Source: a bacterium
GTDB lineage: Bacteria; Cyanobacteriota; Vampirovibrionia; Gastranaerophilales; Gastranaerophilaceae
DNA length: 7,655 bases
Direction: 5' to 3'
NCBI GenBank assembly: GCA_017477685.1
Contig: JAFUUT010000124.1
Location: 1 to 7,655, forward strand
The position numbers and the translations under genes were made by a program. Every line of letters begins with the position of its first letter. Positions within the stretch are counted from its first letter, which is position 1. Below the pieces are notes generated by a model, which made no database searches, had not been told where the DNA came from, and saw only the letters and a program-made list of their open reading frames with translations. Below are positions 6,224 to 7,655 of this stretch, piece after piece.

Positions 6224-7063
6224 TTATGAGCCGCTTACCAGTTGCAGCGCCTGTTGCAGCAAATCTTTATTAGACGATATTATCTTATTTACTACTTCCA
6301 TTTGCTGTTTTGCCATCTGGTAGTATGAAACATTTGCCTTTAAATCGGAGTTAGAAAGCTCTAACAAGCCTGAACGAATTTCACCTATGCCCAAGACAGG
6401 CTTTCCGGATTCTTCTGTTTCTAAGAATTGTCCGTCTTTAAATTCATACAAACCTGATGGGTTATGGAAATTTCTTGTTGTAATTCTGTACAGCGGTACT
6501 ACTTTTTTGCCGTTTTCCGCTTTACCGACAATAGTTCCGTCATTTTTTATTTCATACTCATCATATTTGCCAAGAAATTTGCCGTTATTTGGGTCAATCC
6601 ACATTTTTATTGTCGTTGTAGGAATATCAAGTGAACCGCCTTTTATTGCTGTTTCTTGGTATAAATCCGCACTTACAGGTCTTGTACCTTGCATTATTTC
6701 GCCTTTATCGTTTAGAATATAGCCTTGAACGGTGTTTCCATTAGGGGCCCTATATACACCTTCGCCGTCAAACGTAAATTCTCCCAGTCTTGTGTATACA
6801 CTTCGACCTTCAGCAGTTTTTGTCAGGAAAAATCCTTTACCTTCAAGATATACATTATCTTTTGATGTACCCGGTGTAGATTTCCCTTGGCCGTTGTTTT
6901 TTTCAAAATCATCAACAATAGCTCCATTTAAAAAGGTTTTAAAGTTTACCTTTTTTTCTCTGTAGCCAGGAGTGTACACGTTTGTCATGTTTTCAGAAAG
7001 TACATCAATCCAGTTTACTGTTGCATATTGTGTATTCAATGCTGTTATAAAAGCATCATTCAT
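6224..7063 (-). CDS. Flagellar hook-basal body protein (FlgF/FlgG/FlgE family)
   Basis: Axial protein (279 aa) of the flagellar rod or hook, exported through the flagellar type III apparatus. Seen: the N-terminal rod motif at about 17-42, with ENMTNVYTPGYRE (24-36) in place of the usual NNxANxxTxGFK; a central block GKGFFLTKTAEGRSVYTRLG (75-94), then EFTFDGEGVYRAPNGNTVQGY (95-115), typical of this family (GxGFF, YTRxGxF, DxxG, GxxVqGY); NFHNPSGLYEF (198-208) and SG (219-220); and a C-terminal helix region with SGLLELSNSDLKANV (231-245) and YYQMAKQQMEVVNKIISSN (247-265). The length suits a proximal/distal rod protein (FlgF or FlgG, about 250-270 aa) better than a full hook protein FlgE, but DGTIVG (175-180) is FlgE-like, so the exact paralogue is undecided. 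A strong AAGGAG site inside the end of the upstream gene, 2 bp away, indicates translational coupling. Ends at a clear terminator. Confidence 0.88.
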   Translation of the reverse strand: MNDAFITALNTQYATVNWIDVLSENMTNVYTPGYREKKVNFKTFLNGAIVDDFEKNNGQGKSTPGTSKDNVYLEGKGFFLTKTAEGRSVYTRLGEFTFDGEGVYRAPNGNTVQGYILNDKGEIMQGTRPVSADLYQETAIKGGSLDIPTTTIKMWIDPNNGKFLGKYDEYEIKNDGTIVGKAENGKKVVPLYRITTRNFHNPSGLYEFKDGQFLETEESGKPVLGIGEIRSGLLELSNSDLKANVSYYQMAKQQMEVVNKIISSNKDLLQQALQLVSGS

Positions 7064-7065
7064 AT

Positions 7066-7655
7066 TTATTCTCCTTGTTGTTGTTCATTTCTTCTGCGTT
7101 TATTTTGCTCTTTGCTGCTGTTTGAATATGATAATTCTGTATATGGCAGATTTTTTTCATCGAATGAATTTCTAAGCATGTCAATATTTTGTCTTAAAAA
7201 TTGCTCTACGGCCTTATCACCTGGGATAAAGTTCGCAGATAAAGAGCCATTTTGGTTTACACGCAAAATAACTGCCACATTTTGATCAAAGTCAATTCTT
7301 ATCGGTTGATTATTTTGCCTTGCTTCATTCAAGGCATTTAGTAGTGTTTGTGAAACTTGATAGCTTTGGTGTACTTCTCTTGCATTCGCACCCGAATTAA
7401 GCATATTTTGCGCCTGTGCTACAATGTTTTGAGTGCTTATATCATTTGAATTTGCCAAATCTATAAAGAATTTTGCATCTGCTTCATTCATGGAAAGAGA
7501 AAACTTATTTTCGCCATTTGTGCAGCTCCAATCAAATAGCTTACCGTTAACATTTGCCATTTGTTCAATATCATCGACCAGCATTTGATTAATATCGGAA
7601 AAAGAGCCGATGTTAATATTATTCATCGTCAAATTTGCAGATAAGGTAATATCGT
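7066..7655 (-). CDS. fliK: FliK-like flagellar hook-length control protein, C-terminal part (5' end beyond the window)
   Basis: The frame is open to the right edge of the window with no stop, so the visible 195 codons are probably only the C-terminal part. Internal candidates (TTG at 7632, ATG at 7626) have no ribosome binding site. Numbering from that ATG: the middle is Asn/Gln-rich and helical (50-105), and residues 107-168 have the shape of the FliK C-terminal (Flg_hook) domain: IRIDFDQNVAVILRVNQNG, then SLSANFIPGDKAVEQFLRQN (128-147), then IDMLRNSFDEKNLPYTELSY (148-167), followed by a basic, Gln-rich tail KRRRNEQQQ (176-184). In known FliK this domain acts with FlhB to switch export from hook to filament. 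The match is by pattern and is supported by the coupled rod/hook gene downstream. A small stand-alone protein starting at 7626 cannot be excluded. Confidence 0.6.
   Translation of the reverse strand, partial: DITLSANLTMNNINIGSFSDINQMLVDDIEQMANVNGKLFDWSCTNGENKFSLSMNEADAKFFIDLANSNDISTQNIVAQAQNMLNSGANAREVHQSYQVSQTLLNALNEARQNNQPIRIDFDQNVAVILRVNQNGSLSANFIPGDKAVEQFLRQNIDMLRNSFDEKNLPYTELSYSNSSKEQNKRRRNEQQQGE
7071..7076 (-). promoter_or_regulatory. Ribosome binding site of the rod/hook gene inside the fliK-like gene
   Basis: AAGGAG on the minus strand, seven bases before the ATG at 7063. It is encoded within the last codons of the upstream gene, which points to coupled translation of the two flagellar proteins. 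Confidence 0.75.

Noticed and set aside
6387..6965. Two plus-strand frames (6387-6722 and 6732-6965) opposite the rod/hook gene
   Set aside because: Proline/serine/phenylalanine-rich antisense translations of a recognisable flagellar gene.
1..7655. Mobile elements, CRISPR repeats, tRNA genes, riboswitches or phage genes
   Set aside because: No direct-repeat arrays, transposase or integrase motifs, cloverleaf-like sequence or long structured leader were seen on either strand; gaps between genes are all under about 130 bases.

Overview
This 7.66 kb window is AT-rich bacterial chromosome, densely packed with housekeeping, metabolic and flagellar genes. I see no tRNA, rRNA, CRISPR array, insertion sequence or phage gene, and no gene-free stretch longer than about 130 bases. 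The strongly AT-biased codons, mostly AAGGAG-like ribosome binding sites, flagellar genes, a binding-protein-dependent sugar permease and a CoA-disulfide-reductase-like flavoenzyme suggest a motile, probably anaerobic or host-associated bacterium. A gut Vampirovibrionia/Melainabacteria-type or clostridial genome would fit, but the sequence alone does not fix the phylum.

Left part (16-2526, minus strand): transcription would run from a MalF/UgpA-type sugar ABC permease (1645-2526), through a previously uncalled 47-codon gene with a good ribosome binding site (1427-1570), into a CoA-disulfide reductase family flavoprotein (16-1380). The permease stands alone. No second permease, binding protein or ATPase gene lies beside it.

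Middle part (2562-5209, plus strand): a two-gene operon starts only 35 bp from the divergent permease. It holds a complete phosphomannomutase/phosphoglucomutase and, 8 bp downstream, a membrane protein that resembles DUF3137 but appears to carry an extra pair of membrane segments inside the domain. A hairpin at 5214-5241 ends this operon and can also end the convergent rsfS transcript.

Right part (5246-7655, minus strand) has two transcription units. The downstream one is rpiB-rsfS (ribose-5-phosphate isomerase B and the ribosomal silencing factor), with a candidate promoter at 6131-6159. The upstream one is flagellar: the C-terminal part of a FliK-like hook-length-control protein, which runs off the right edge of the window, is followed 2 bp later by a FlgF/FlgG/FlgE-family rod/hook protein. 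A clean intrinsic terminator (6172-6193) closes this unit just before the rpiB promoter.

The genes for sugar uptake (permease), sugar phosphate interconversion (phosphohexomutase, RpiB), thiol redox (CoA-disulfide reductase), ribosome dormancy (RsfS) and motility sit side by side and do not form one pathway. Most of the region is ordinary. The points most worth a second look are the 47-codon gene, the split DUF3137-like protein, the orphan permease and the fliK-to-rod/hook gene junction.
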